Source: an uncultured Myxococcales bacterium
GTDB lineage: Bacteria > Myxococcota_A > Polyangia > Nannocystales > Nannocystaceae
DNA length: 32,237 bases
Direction: 5' to 3'
NCBI GenBank assembly: GCA_902826865.1
Contig: CADEGN010000068.1
Location: 1 to 32,237, forward strand
Shown here one piece after another: positions 1 to 8,679 of this stretch. The notes under the pieces are model-generated. The model was given only the letters and a program-made list of their open reading frames with translations. It was not told the DNA's origin and searched no databases. How positions within the stretch are numbered: position 1 is the first letter of the stretch; the number at the start of each line of letters is the position of its first letter. A program made the position numbers and the translations under genes.

Positions 1-6
1 GCACGG

Positions 7-51
7 AGCAGGGTGTCCGGAAGAACGCTTCGCGTTCTTCCGCACCCTGCT
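7..51. terminator. Long hairpin after the M16 peptidase gene
   Basis: An inverted repeat pairs 7-15 with 43-51 (AGCAGGGTG / CACCCTGCT) and, after a two-base bulge at 16-17, pairs 18-28 with 32-42 around a TTC loop. That gives about 20 base pairs. It lies 15 nt past the stop of the minus-strand peptidase gene, so it is a likely terminator for that transcript. There is no T-tract on either side, so it is not a textbook intrinsic terminator and may instead serve as a 3'-end stabiliser or a bidirectional stop for a gene outside the window. Confidence 0.7.
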
Positions 52-66
52 AGCAGACGGACGCCT

Positions 67-2979
67 TCAGTCAGCGGCCGGCTTTCGCGTGTCTGCGGTG
101 TCCGTGGCAACCGCATCACCCGCCTCGGGCCACAGGCGCCCCTCGATTAACGACTTGGTGTTGATAAACCGCTTCGCCGCGGCCTTGACGTTGGGCGGCG
201 TGATGCGCTCGAGCCTCTTCTCGAACTGGAGGATCTCTTTGGGGTCCGTGCCGAAACGATAGCTGCGCGCGAGTTGTGTGAGCCAGAAGCGATTCTCTTT
301 GAGCTGGGTCTCGAGCGCGCGCCTCCGCTTCTCTCGCACTTTCTCGACCACTTCCGCGGCGACTCCATCCTTACGAATCGAGGTGGCGATCTCGAACACC
401 GCGTTGCGAAGACGATCCGCGTTTTCTGGCGCGCAGCCGAAACCAACCCTGTACTCGTAGCGTTGCTTTGGCCGGCGCTGGATCGAGCCGTTGCTAAAAA
501 CGCTATAGACGCCGCTCATGTCCTCGCGCAGAACCTCGCGCAGACGGATGTCGAGCACTTCGGCCAAGATGTCGAGATCAAGCTCGAGCTCCGGAGTCCA
601 GCGGACGTTGCCGTGGAATTCGAGGGAAACGAAGCTCTTGGGATCCTGCCCCTTGCGAACCGCAAGCTTCTTTACGCCGGCCGGCGCTCGGACGCCGACG
701 TCCTTCCACTTCTCCTTAGTGCGCTTCGCGCTCGGCAGGCTTGCGAGGTACGTCGTGACCAGTGGTTCGAGTTTTGCCAGGTCGAGGTTACCGACGAACA
801 TGAACGTCAGATCGCTGACATCGGCAAACCGCTCGCGGTAGATCTGAAGGGCGGCCTTCATGTCGACGTCGTCGAGAACCTCTGTCGACAGCGGCTGTCT
901 GCGGAAGTGATCTCCGGCCGCAAACGCCCCGAGCTGCTCGAAGAACACCCGCTGGGGCGCAAGGTCGCGGTTCTTTACGAATTCTTTGCTCGCCGCCCGC
1001 CACGAATCAAACGCGGCCTCATCCTCGCGCGGAGCGGTGATGTTGAGGTAGATGAGCTTGAACGCGAGCTCGAGGTCCCGCGGGGACGCGCTGCCGCGGA
1101 TACCCTCTTCGAGCTCGCCGATAAACGGTGAAACCGTCGCCATCTTGCCGGCCAAGAGATTTCGCAGGGCGACCGCATCGTGATCGCCGACGCCGCTACG
1201 CATCACGATCTGATCCGCGAACTGAGCCGAACGAAAGCGTCGATCCGGCACAAGAGAATGCCCACCGGGACTAAAGGCCTCGAACAGCACCTCGTCGTTC
1301 TTGAAGTCGGTGGGTTTCAGCACGACCTTGATGCCGTTGGACAACGTCCACACCGTGACACCGATCTCGGGGATCTCTTCTTTCTTGGTCACCGCACCGG
1401 GCGTGGGCGCGTGGGCGATGAGTTCGCCGCTCTCGACGTGGTCTTGGTAGGCGGCGACCTTCGTCTTCGCCACTCCTGCGGCGAGCGCGAGAAGCTCGCG
1501 CTCGCCCGGGATCTTGTCCCGCGCCGGTCCGGATGCTGCGATCAACCGATCTTTCTGGCTCGTCCACCTTCCCGCGAGCGCGTTGATCTCCTCGAGCTTG
1601 ACCGTTGGCAGCATCCGCTTGGTGAGGGCGAGCTCGTCATCGCGGCTGACCATCGTGCGCCGCTCGAGGTGATGCCGCACGGTGCGAAACGCATAGGCCC
1701 GACCGTCCACGGTGGCTTTTTCGGCGGCATTGCGCTCTGCCTGGCGTAGGCTACGAGCGCGTTCGCGCTCGAGCTCACTGGCGAGAAAGCCGTGCTGTTT
1801 CACCCGCTCGACTTCCGTGAGAATCGTCGACAGCGCATCTTCGACACGACCAGCCTTCGCCCCCGCGGTGAGGTTGAAGACGTCGACCGCCCTACCCGTG
1901 GTGCTGGTGGAAGTGAATGCGAACACGAACGGCGCATCTGGCTTCTGTCGGATCTCGTCGAGGCGCGCCCGAAGCATGCCGTGGAACAGGCCCTCGATCA
2001 GTCGCACGCGGTAATCGTTCTCCGTCCGCAGCTCTTGCTTCTCGCCCTTGATCGAGATCTCGACACTGGTTTGGCTCATCTCCGGATCGGTGAACACAAG
2101 CGCGCGCGTGTGGTCGAGCATCGGAACGGGCACGGCAGGACGCGGACGCTCCTTCGCGGGATTCTTGAGGGGGGCGAAGCGAGCGCGAATTTCCTTCTCC
2201 ATGGCCTTGGGGTCGACATCGCCAACAACGACGACGGCCATGAGATTTGGCCGGTACCAGTCGTCGTAGAAGCGCTTCAGCGCGGCGACCGGGGCTTTCT
2301 CGAGGATCTCTTTTTCCCCGATCGGCTTGCGATCCGCGTACTTCGACCCCTTCAAGAAAACCGGCCACTGTTTGTCGAACTCCCTTTGAGAGGCGCCGCG
2401 ACCCCGTCGCCACTCCTCGACGACGACTCCGCGCTCTTTCTCCACCTCTTGGCCGTCGAACGAGATCGCCGAGGCCCAATCCTCGAGGATGTCGAGGCCC
2501 TTGGCGACGACTCCGGGATCATCCGTCGGAACCTGAAGCTGATACACCGTCTCGTCGAAGGACGTGAACGCGTTGAGGTCGGCACCGAAATCGATCCCTG
2601 CCTTCTCGAGGAAGTCGATCAACGTGTTCTTGGCGAAGCGCTTCGTTCCGTTGAAAGCCATGTGCTCGACGAAGTGGGCGAGACCTCGCTGATCGTCGTC
2701 TTCCAGCACGCTGCCCGCGTCGACGGCGAGCCACAGCAGCACGCGGTTTTCGGGCTTCTCGTGGTGGCGAATGTAGTAAGTGAGTCCGTTGTCGAGTTTG
2801 CCGGTAACGACGTCGCGGTCCATCGCGAGCGGCGGCGACGTGTCCGGCGAATCGGCGGGTTCGCCCGACGTTGTCAGCGGCGCCGTGGATTCCGCGTGGC
2901 CCGGCGGGGTTGTGCTGGTCGGTCGACCGCATGCGACGAGGGTGAGGGCAAACAGGGTTGTGCTCAGGGGTCGACGCAT
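67..2979 (-). CDS. M16 family zinc metallopeptidase lipoprotein (two-domain, pitrilysin/PqqL-like)
   Basis: 970-residue exported peptidase. The start was placed at the ATG ending at 2979 because it gives a signal peptide with lipobox L14-V-A-C17 and has AAGGA about 10 nt upstream; an open frame continues 42 codons further but reads as non-coding. A Ser/Thr/Pro-rich linker (about 18-52) precedes an M16 domain with the inverted zinc motif HFVEH (H102, E105, H106) and the third ligand E182, 76 residues later, as in pitrilysin. A second M16 domain fills about 530-960, lacks HxxEH and ends with the R...Y segment (LREDMSGVYSV) typical of the inactive half. Family knowledge: these fold into a clamshell that degrades peptides. 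It probably acts in the periplasm or on the outer membrane. It is monocistronic and followed by a strong hairpin. Substrate unknown. Confidence 0.95.
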   Translation of the reverse strand: MRRPLSTTLFALTLVACGRPTSTTPPGHAESTAPLTTSGEPADSPDTSPPLAMDRDVVTGKLDNGLTYYIRHHEKPENRVLLWLAVDAGSVLEDDDQRGLAHFVEHMAFNGTKRFAKNTLIDFLEKAGIDFGADLNAFTSFDETVYQLQVPTDDPGVVAKGLDILEDWASAISFDGQEVEKERGVVVEEWRRGRGASQREFDKQWPVFLKGSKYADRKPIGEKEILEKAPVAALKRFYDDWYRPNLMAVVVVGDVDPKAMEKEIRARFAPLKNPAKERPRPAVPVPMLDHTRALVFTDPEMSQTSVEISIKGEKQELRTENDYRVRLIEGLFHGMLRARLDEIRQKPDAPFVFAFTSTSTTGRAVDVFNLTAGAKAGRVEDALSTILTEVERVKQHGFLASELERERARSLRQAERNAAEKATVDGRAYAFRTVRHHLERRTMVSRDDELALTKRMLPTVKLEEINALAGRWTSQKDRLIAASGPARDKIPGERELLALAAGVAKTKVAAYQDHVESGELIAHAPTPGAVTKKEEIPEIGVTVWTLSNGIKVVLKPTDFKNDEVLFEAFSPGGHSLVPDRRFRSAQFADQIVMRSGVGDHDAVALRNLLAGKMATVSPFIGELEEGIRGSASPRDLELAFKLIYLNITAPREDEAAFDSWRAASKEFVKNRDLAPQRVFFEQLGAFAAGDHFRRQPLSTEVLDDVDMKAALQIYRERFADVSDLTFMFVGNLDLAKLEPLVTTYLASLPSAKRTKEKWKDVGVRAPAGVKKLAVRKGQDPKSFVSLEFHGNVRWTPELELDLDILAEVLDIRLREVLREDMSGVYSVFSNGSIQRRPKQRYEYRVGFGCAPENADRLRNAVFEIATSIRKDGVAAEVVEKVREKRRRALETQLKENRFWLTQLARSYRFGTDPKEILQFEKRLERITPPNVKAAAKRFINTKSLIEGRLWPEAGDAVATDTADTRKPAAD

Positions 2980-3379
2980 TGGACTCGTCCTTTTTCGGCG
3001 CGCGGTATCGTACGCCCACAACGGGCCGCGCGCTCGGACGCTCAGCGAGCGGCAGCTCTCATTGTCAGCCCCGTGTTGTCTATCGCGCGTAGAACATCCG
3101 GTCACATGCCGTGGGCGGGGAACTCTGTTGGGGGCATTGACTCAACGAGGCGCGAGCCGATCGAAGCAACGTCCGGGCGGCCGCGAGACCTAAACAGCGT
3201 CGCTGTAGAAATGCCGTCTGGCACACCATGCGCAAGCTCGACATACCGCTCGCCACCGCAAGGTATGCCACCACGTGAATTCGCAATCGTCTCACCCGTG
3301 GGTCGGATCACCCGCGCGCGGGGAGCGGCGGGAAGCGGGGTTGCCGACCTGGGGATCGCCGACTATCCTCGGGGACTCC
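2980..3379. other. Non-coding 400 bp between the M16 peptidase and a small membrane protein
   Basis: This gap separates two divergent genes. The first 30 bases carry the ribosome-binding site of the peptidase gene. The middle part (about 3102-3311) is open on both strands, and both translations look less like shadow ORFs than usual, but the third-position GC on the minus strand is only around 60 percent by my count, well below the flanking genes, so I do not call a gene. It contains the hexamer GGTGGC twice, 9 bases apart, on the minus strand (about 3254-3274). No clear promoter boxes are visible. Confidence 0.5.
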
Positions 3380-3667
3380 GTGGCATCTGACGACGACAAG
3401 ACCGGCTTGACGATTGTGAAGGCGGTTCTGCTCACGCTGGGTGGGTTGTTCGCCGCAGCTGTGCTACTCAAGGTGGCGTTTCCCGTGGCAATGATCGGGA
3501 TGGCGGCGGCCGCTGGTTACTTCGGGTTCAAGGCCCTCGCCAAGGCAAAGGCCCTCGAGGGAACGAAGGACCGCAAGGCCCTGATGTCCAGCGCCGACTT
3601 CGATCGGAAGATGCGGGAGCTCGACGCGATCGATCGGCAGCTCGACGCTGAGATCCGCAAGCGCTGA
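3380..3667 (+). CDS. Small membrane protein with C-terminal charged helix
   Basis: 95-residue protein, not recognised as a known family. The GTG at 3380 is chosen because the coding character begins there; an in-frame ATG at 3275 would add 35 residues rich in Gly, Pro and Arg that look non-coding. CGGGGAC lies about 6 nt upstream as a weak ribosome-binding site. Residues 1-10 are acidic and polar. Residues about 13-52 are hydrophobic and Ala/Gly-rich and can form one long or two short membrane helices. Residues 53-95 are strongly charged (many Lys, Arg, Asp, Glu) and could form an amphipathic or coiled-coil helix in the cytoplasm. It lies 147 bp upstream of the P450 on the same strand, too far to assert an operon. 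Role unknown. Confidence 0.65.
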   Translation: MASDDDKTGLTIVKAVLLTLGGLFAAAVLLKVAFPVAMIGMAAAAGYFGFKALAKAKALEGTKDRKALMSSADFDRKMRELDAIDRQLDAEIRKR

Positions 3668-3814
3668 TCCGCGCTGCGCAATACGCGCAAAACCTGAGGG
3701 CTCTCTCGGTTTCGATCGCCCAATCGGGGCCGAGACCTGGCGGCGGCCGGGCGATGGAGGCGCTGCAAAGGCGAGTTTACTAACCTGAGATCTCGCTCAG
3801 ATTCAACATCGCCG

Positions 3815-5197
3815 ATGTCGAGCCAAATGTCGAATGGGACCCCGCCACTACCGCCGCGCTTTTCCACGCGCCACCCGATGGGCGTCATGCCACTGCTGCG
3901 CAGCGACCCGTTACGGTTTTTCAATGACGCGGCCCATCGCCATGGCGACGTTGTCAGCTTCCGCGTCGGCCCGATGCAAGCCGCGTTGGTGCGCCATCCC
4001 GAAGCCGTCAAGCACGTGCTCGTTGACAACAACCACAACTACGACAAACAAACCCGCGCCTATGACGTTCTTCGCACCTTCCTCGGATCGGGCCTGCTGA
4101 CGAGCGAGGGCGACTTCTGGCGTCGGCAACGGCGGATCGCCCAGCCCGCGTTTCACCGGCGGAAGATCGCCGCATTCGGCGAGATCATGGTCCATCAAAC
4201 TGGCGAGATGCTCGCGCGCTGGGACGACATCGCTGGCCAAGGCAACACCGTCGACGTTGCGGCGGAGATGGCATCTCTAACCCTGCGGATCGTGGGGCAG
4301 ACGCTGCTCAGCACCGAGGTCGACACCAACGCGGGAGAGATCGGCGAGGCGGTTACGCGTCTCAACCACTGGGCCGACCGAGCCATCGACAGCCTGTTAC
4401 CCATCGGTTTCCCGACGCTCGGTACGCTGCGCGCGTGGGAGGCCTCCCGCCGACTCGACGCCGTGATCGACGCGATCATTCGGCGACGACGGGACGGCGA
4501 ACAACGCGACGATTTACTCGGAATGCTGATGGAAACGCGCGACGCCGACACCGGCGAGACGATGACGAATCGCCAGCTCCGGGACGAGGTCATGACGATC
4601 TTCCTCGCAGGTCACGAGACCACCGCGACGTCGCTGGCGTGGACATTCTACCTCTTGTCCCGGCACCCCGATGTCGAGCGCAGACTCCGAGCGGAGCTAG
4701 ATCGCGAGCTCGCCGGGCGGCAGCCCAGCGCGGATGATCTGCCACGCCTCGGATACCTCCAGCAGGTGGTCAAGGAGTCGATGCGCCTGTATCCACCGGC
4801 TTGGATCATCGATCGCCGCTGCGTCGCCGACGATGTCGTGATGGGTTATCAGATCAAGAAGCACACACTCGTACTGCTGTCGCCGTACCTCACCCACCGC
4901 CACCCCGAGCTCTGGCCCAACCCCGAGGGGTTCGATCCCGACCGTTTCGTCGCTACCCTCGAGGAGTCACGACCAAGGTACGCCTACTTCCCGTTCGGCG
5001 GCGGGCCGCGCCAGTGCATCGGCAACGGCTTCGCGATGATGGAGGCGCAACTCATCGTCGCGACGGTCTTGCAGCGATTTCGCCCCTGGTTGGTCCCGGG
5101 CCACCCCGTCGAACAAGAACCACTGGTGACCTTACGCCCGCGGTTTGGCCTCCAGATGGGCCTTGCACAGATCGCAACCGCCGCAGAAGCGGCGTAA
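3815..5197 (+). CDS. Cytochrome P450
   Basis: 460-residue soluble haem-thiolate monooxygenase of normal bacterial length with no signal peptide. Motifs in order: C-helix WRRQR (W102, R106, haem propionate contacts); I-helix AGHETT (265-270) for oxygen activation; K-helix E-x-x-R (E321, R324); DPDRF (374-378) in the PERF position; and haem loop FGGGPRQCIG (394-403) with the axial cysteine C401. The FWRRQRR...PAFH context resembles P450s related to fatty-acid hydroxylases (CYP102/CYP110-like), but the substrate cannot be read from sequence. No ferredoxin, ferredoxin reductase or biosynthetic gene lies nearby, so electron partners must be encoded elsewhere. The start has no good ribosome-binding site; a second ATG four codons in (3827) is a fair alternative. 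Confidence 0.97.
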   Translation: MSSQMSNGTPPLPPRFSTRHPMGVMPLLRSDPLRFFNDAAHRHGDVVSFRVGPMQAALVRHPEAVKHVLVDNNHNYDKQTRAYDVLRTFLGSGLLTSEGDFWRRQRRIAQPAFHRRKIAAFGEIMVHQTGEMLARWDDIAGQGNTVDVAAEMASLTLRIVGQTLLSTEVDTNAGEIGEAVTRLNHWADRAIDSLLPIGFPTLGTLRAWEASRRLDAVIDAIIRRRRDGEQRDDLLGMLMETRDADTGETMTNRQLRDEVMTIFLAGHETTATSLAWTFYLLSRHPDVERRLRAELDRELAGRQPSADDLPRLGYLQQVVKESMRLYPPAWIIDRRCVADDVVMGYQIKKHTLVLLSPYLTHRHPELWPNPEGFDPDRFVATLEESRPRYAYFPFGGGPRQCIGNGFAMMEAQLIVATVLQRFRPWLVPGHPVEQEPLVTLRPRFGLQMGLAQIATAAEAA

Positions 5198-5212
5198 TCG
5201 TTCAGGCGCTGA

Positions 5213-5232
5213 GGGGAAGGAGGCATATCCCC
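5213..5232. terminator. Short hairpin after the P450 gene
   Basis: GGGGA (5213-5217) pairs with TCCCC (5228-5232) around a 10-base loop, 15 nt past the P450 stop. It is a weak terminator candidate without a T-tract. A second, tighter hairpin follows at 5287-5302. Confidence 0.3.
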
Positions 5233-5286
5233 ATCCCCGCTCGGTCGAGGCGGCGAAACACTTGACGGACCACAAACGGGACAGCG

Positions 5287-5302
5287 CCCTCGCTCGCGAG
5301 GG
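5287..5302. terminator. Hairpin with tetraloop before the propeller lipoprotein gene
   Basis: CCCTCG (5287-5292) pairs with CGAGGG (5297-5302) around the loop CTCG and is followed by GTTGTTGCT. It lies 27 nt before the next start codon. It may end the P450 transcript or sit in the leader of the downstream gene. Confidence 0.35.
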
Positions 5303-5329
5303 GTTGTTGCTACGATCTAGGCGACGAAC

Positions 5330-7786
5330 ATGAATCGGGCAGGCATATCGCGGGCGCGCTGGGTCGGGCTCTTATCGTGCGCCCTGGGCGCGGCCGCCTG
5401 CTTCGATGGCAAAGCCTCCTCCCGAGGGTTGCCGTGCACGAGCGACGCCGCGTGCGATCGCGATACATGCAGCTACGGCGTTTGCGGCGGCCCGGCGCGC
5501 TGTGCAACCGGCGCTAGCGTCGGTGAATACTGTTTCGCCGTCATCCCCGAGAAGATCAGCGTCGGCGATGACCCCGCCGCGCTCACCGTGGGCGACGTCA
5601 ATCACGATCTGTTGCGCGACATCGTGAGCATCGATCGTGGCAGTCGTTCGTTGTCGATCCGGCTCGGCCATGCAGATGGCACCTTCGAAGCAGTCGGCTT
5701 CGATCGCATTGATCTCGATTTCGTTCCGACGTCAGTTGGCATCGGCGCCGTGGACGGCGACGGTTGGGCGGATCTCGTCGTCACCGCCAACGATGGAGCG
5801 GTCCACGTGATCCTGCTCGACCAGAGCGGCGCGTTGTCGATCGAATCCGTGGCTGAACCAGTGGGCGGCGCGCGTGCACCGGCGATCAGCGACTTCGTCG
5901 ATGACGACCGCGGGCTCGCCGACATCGCCGTCCTCGGTGACAGCGGGATCCGCGTGGCGAGGCGCACCGAGGGCGCCGGATTTGAACCAACGTGGATCGA
6001 GACGCACATCAGCGATCCGACCGACATTCTCACCGTTCGTGACGCGACTGGCGTACCGACGACGGCCTACGTCGCGCTCGCCAGCAACGACGAAGTGACC
6101 ACGTTCGGGCGTGACGCCGACGGGAAATTCTCGGCCTCGGCAGGAATCGCCGTGGGTCCTGCCCCGCAGAAGTTCGTGCTCGTCGACATCAACAATGACG
6201 CCTACCTCGACGTTGTCAGCGCCACGGCGCAGGGCGAGATATGGCGCACGCTCGGAAAGACGACGGGGGCCGGCGCGTCACAGGATCGCTGGTCGCACCC
6301 CGAGAAGGTCTACGACCTCGGCTGGGTGCCCGATACCCTTGTCGCCGACAACCTCGATGACGATGACGATGCCGAGCTGGTGATCGCCGGAGGTCCGCCG
6401 GATGGACACCGGGATGTGTATTTGTTCGACAACGATGGCGACGGCAACCTCATCTACGGCGGCTCGCTCGGCCTTCAGGGCGCCGCGGGCACTGTGCTAA
6501 GCGATGTCGACCGCGACAGTGTGCCGGAAATCCTGATCGCGACGAGCGACGGCGATGCCGTCCGGCTCGCGCGACGTACCGTGGCTCCGCCTCCGCCCGA
6601 CGGCGGGACAACGTCCAACGGGGAAAGCGGCAAGCCGGCCACCTCCGGCGGAAGCGTGGGCGAGGACGACGTGGGCGAGGACGACGGGAGTGCCGGCGCG
6701 ACCACCGTACCGGTCGATACGGGCTGGGATACCGGGCCCCAGTGCGGCTACCAGATCAACCTGGGAGCCTATTATTACGCCGATTGCGACTACTTCCCAG
6801 GCGAGGAAATCTCTCGCATCGCGTTCAGTGACCAGTCAGGCGACGGTCTCGAGGACCTTGTCGCGCTATCGGAGGACGGCAGCCTGAAAGTATTCATTGC
6901 CGAACCGAACCTCGACACGGGTGGGAACAACTACAACGAAACGGCGCCCGTGCAAGTTTCAGCCACGGGCATTTGGACCTCGCTGTACCCGACCTGGTGG
7001 CAGAACGCCCTGGTCTATGCAAGCGGCGGCGAGTTGAACGGCATAGCCAACTGGGGATTCAAGGACGGCGCATCGTCGAACTTCACGATCGCGGGCGCCG
7101 CCGGGCCTCTCCCCGAAGTTCGTGCCATCGCAGAGTCTCTCGATACGGGCATTTTGGTGCTCCTGACGGTGGAAGGCCTGTTCACTCCAACCGCCGTTGA
7201 TGTGAACAACACTCGTGCGGAGGCGACGGCGCTCCAGTGGTCGCCGTCGTTCATCCCCGGAGGCCTCGCTGTACCGCGCGAGCTGGGCGAGTACGCCCAG
7301 TCGGGCGATCTGTTCATCAGCAACCCGGATTCGGGCGAGCTCTACCGGCTTTATCGAGAGGACGACGCAGGATCATGGGTAGCCACCGTGATGAACCAGG
7401 GATTGGAACGCCCGGAGGCCGTCTTTGCGGACGCGATCTTCCTGGACGATGGAACGAAGGTGGCCCTGCTGACAGTGGCCGTCACAGGCGGCATGAAGAT
7501 CCTCGCCCCCGGCGAGGAACCGAGGGCGACCTTCGACGGGGTCGTTCCAGCAGCCACCGTTGCCGGGGAGTTCGACGGGGAAGACGGCGTCGACCTGCTC
7601 GTGCTCGATTCTGCCACCGGCCAAGTCGGGATCATCTCGAACGTATGGGACAACGACATGCCGGCACTCTCCTACATCTACGAGTTCCAGGACGTGCGTG
7701 ATCTCCGCGCAAAGTCGGATGGCGGCTCCTTCGCTGAAATCTGGCTCGCCCTTCCCAATCGCGTCGCTCGCCTGCGAACCTGGTGA
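5330..7786 (+). CDS. VCBS/FG-GAP repeat beta-propeller lipoprotein
   Basis: 818-residue secreted protein. The signal peptide ends in a lipobox A21-A-A-C24. A short Cys-rich segment follows (six cysteines between about 36 and 68). The body carries repeated Asp-rich calcium loops of the FG-GAP/VCBS type, for example DVNHDLLRD (89-97), AVDGDGWAD (140-148), DINNDAYLD, DNDGDGN, DVDRDSVPE and, in the second half, DQSGDGLED. This predicts one or two beta-propellers. A linker rich in Gly, Ser, Asp and Glu near residues 415-465 divides the halves and is partly built from a tandem DNA repeat (6656-6685). Family knowledge: such propellers bind ligands or scaffold surface complexes; no catalytic residues are evident. 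The next gene starts 4 bp after the stop, indicating co-transcription. Confidence 0.85.
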   Translation: MNRAGISRARWVGLLSCALGAAACFDGKASSRGLPCTSDAACDRDTCSYGVCGGPARCATGASVGEYCFAVIPEKISVGDDPAALTVGDVNHDLLRDIVSIDRGSRSLSIRLGHADGTFEAVGFDRIDLDFVPTSVGIGAVDGDGWADLVVTANDGAVHVILLDQSGALSIESVAEPVGGARAPAISDFVDDDRGLADIAVLGDSGIRVARRTEGAGFEPTWIETHISDPTDILTVRDATGVPTTAYVALASNDEVTTFGRDADGKFSASAGIAVGPAPQKFVLVDINNDAYLDVVSATAQGEIWRTLGKTTGAGASQDRWSHPEKVYDLGWVPDTLVADNLDDDDDAELVIAGGPPDGHRDVYLFDNDGDGNLIYGGSLGLQGAAGTVLSDVDRDSVPEILIATSDGDAVRLARRTVAPPPPDGGTTSNGESGKPATSGGSVGEDDVGEDDGSAGATTVPVDTGWDTGPQCGYQINLGAYYYADCDYFPGEEISRIAFSDQSGDGLEDLVALSEDGSLKVFIAEPNLDTGGNNYNETAPVQVSATGIWTSLYPTWWQNALVYASGGELNGIANWGFKDGASSNFTIAGAAGPLPEVRAIAESLDTGILVLLTVEGLFTPTAVDVNNTRAEATALQWSPSFIPGGLAVPRELGEYAQSGDLFISNPDSGELYRLYREDDAGSWVATVMNQGLERPEAVFADAIFLDDGTKVALLTVAVTGGMKILAPGEEPRATFDGVVPAATVAGEFDGEDGVDLLVLDSATGQVGIISNVWDNDMPALSYIYEFQDVRDLRAKSDGGSFAEIWLALPNRVARLRTW
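6656..6685. repeat. 15-bp tandem repeat, two copies, in the linker of the propeller lipoprotein
   Basis: The unit GTGGGCGAGGACGAC occurs twice in a row, at 6656-6670 and 6671-6685, with no mismatch. It encodes two copies of Val-Gly-Glu-Asp-Asp in an acidic linker. It keeps the reading frame, so copy-number change would alter only linker length. Confidence 0.9.
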
Positions 7787-7790
7787 CACC

Positions 7791-8657
7791 ATGAACCCGA
7801 TCGCACGCGTATGGCTTCTCGGTCTGGCAGTGGTCATCGCCACCGGCGAGCGCTCGGCCTTTGCCGCGCCCCCCGAAGCAACGACCACCGCCGAAGCGCC
7901 TGTGGACCCCGCGATGGCCGAGGCCGAAGGCCTCTACGAAGAGGGTCTCATCTGCTACGAGACGGTTGACTACGACTGCGCGATCGAGCGCTGGCAACGT
8001 GCATACGGCAAGGCGCGCGCCATCGAAGGCGCGGGCACAGTGCGCAATGCCATCGTCTACAACATCGCGCGCGCCCAAGAAAAGGCGTACGCCCAAGACA
8101 AAGACGTCCTGCGCCTGAAGAAGGCGCGCGACCTCATGCAGCGCTACATCGACGACGCCCGACTCGACGGCACGGAGCCTGCGGACATCGACGCCGCATT
8201 CGCTCGCAAGTCACAACTCGAACAAGAGATCCAGCGCGCCGAGGCCGCCTCCGCCAAACCGATTCCGAGGCGCCCGGAAGACACCGCGCCGCGCAAGCAA
8301 GACCGTCAGGTGGGACTGCTTGCCGGCGGTGGGGTTTTGATCGCGTTGGGGGTCGGCACGATCGCCGGTGGCGTGACCGCCGGCGTGCTCACCACCCAAC
8401 GGGCAGCCGGTCGTATCGATCAGCTGGGTGAGCTTGGCGACGAGCCTGAACGCCGCGATCAGCTCGCTCGCGCGCACTTGGGCGACCGCGTGATGGTGGC
8501 CAGCGCAGCCGTTGGGGGCGCGGCGGTGGCGGTTGGCGCCGCACTGGTGGCGATTGGTGCACGACGAGCGAAGCGAAACCGGGTCGGTGGCCATGCAGCC
8601 TTTGGACCCCGTTTCGACCCGACCAGCGTCGGGTTCGCCGTTCGCGGGGCGTTCTGA
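7791..8657 (+). CDS. Exported TPR-like protein with two C-terminal hydrophobic segments
   Basis: 288-residue protein. The ATG at 7791, 4 bp after the previous stop, gives a clear signal peptide (about 1-26, cut after AFA). Residues about 40-150 form helices with two TPR-like units; the segment around 46-70 with paired Cys (C55, C63) is typical of secreted TPR proteins in myxobacteria. A charged Lys/Arg/Glu linker (about 140-173) leads to two Gly/Ala-rich hydrophobic segments, about 175-199 and 235-257. The end, GFAVRGAF, alternates hydrophobic residues and finishes in Phe, as in outer-membrane strands. A role in envelope assembly or anchoring of the upstream lipoprotein is inference from the 4-bp spacing. 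No enzyme function is suggested. Confidence 0.8.
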   Translation: MNPIARVWLLGLAVVIATGERSAFAAPPEATTTAEAPVDPAMAEAEGLYEEGLICYETVDYDCAIERWQRAYGKARAIEGAGTVRNAIVYNIARAQEKAYAQDKDVLRLKKARDLMQRYIDDARLDGTEPADIDAAFARKSQLEQEIQRAEAASAKPIPRRPEDTAPRKQDRQVGLLAGGGVLIALGVGTIAGGVTAGVLTTQRAAGRIDQLGELGDEPERRDQLARAHLGDRVMVASAAVGGAAVAVGAALVAIGARRAKRNRVGGHAAFGPRFDPTSVGFAVRGAF

Positions 8658-8679
8658 CCCCCAAAGACCCCAGAGGACC

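Noticed and set aside
274..1131. 285-codon plus-strand open frame inside the M16 peptidase gene
   Set aside because: It is a mirror frame of a real gene in high-GC DNA, with no ribosome-binding site and no recognisable motif.
1792..3390. 532-codon plus-strand open frame antisense to the M16 peptidase
   Set aside because: The opposite strand encodes a complete peptidase with all motifs; this frame is rich in Arg, Glu and His from antisense codons and has no domain signature.
3785..3800. CTGAG...CTCAG inverted repeat just upstream of the P450 start
   Set aside because: Only five pairs, easily expected by chance, and no other promoter evidence.
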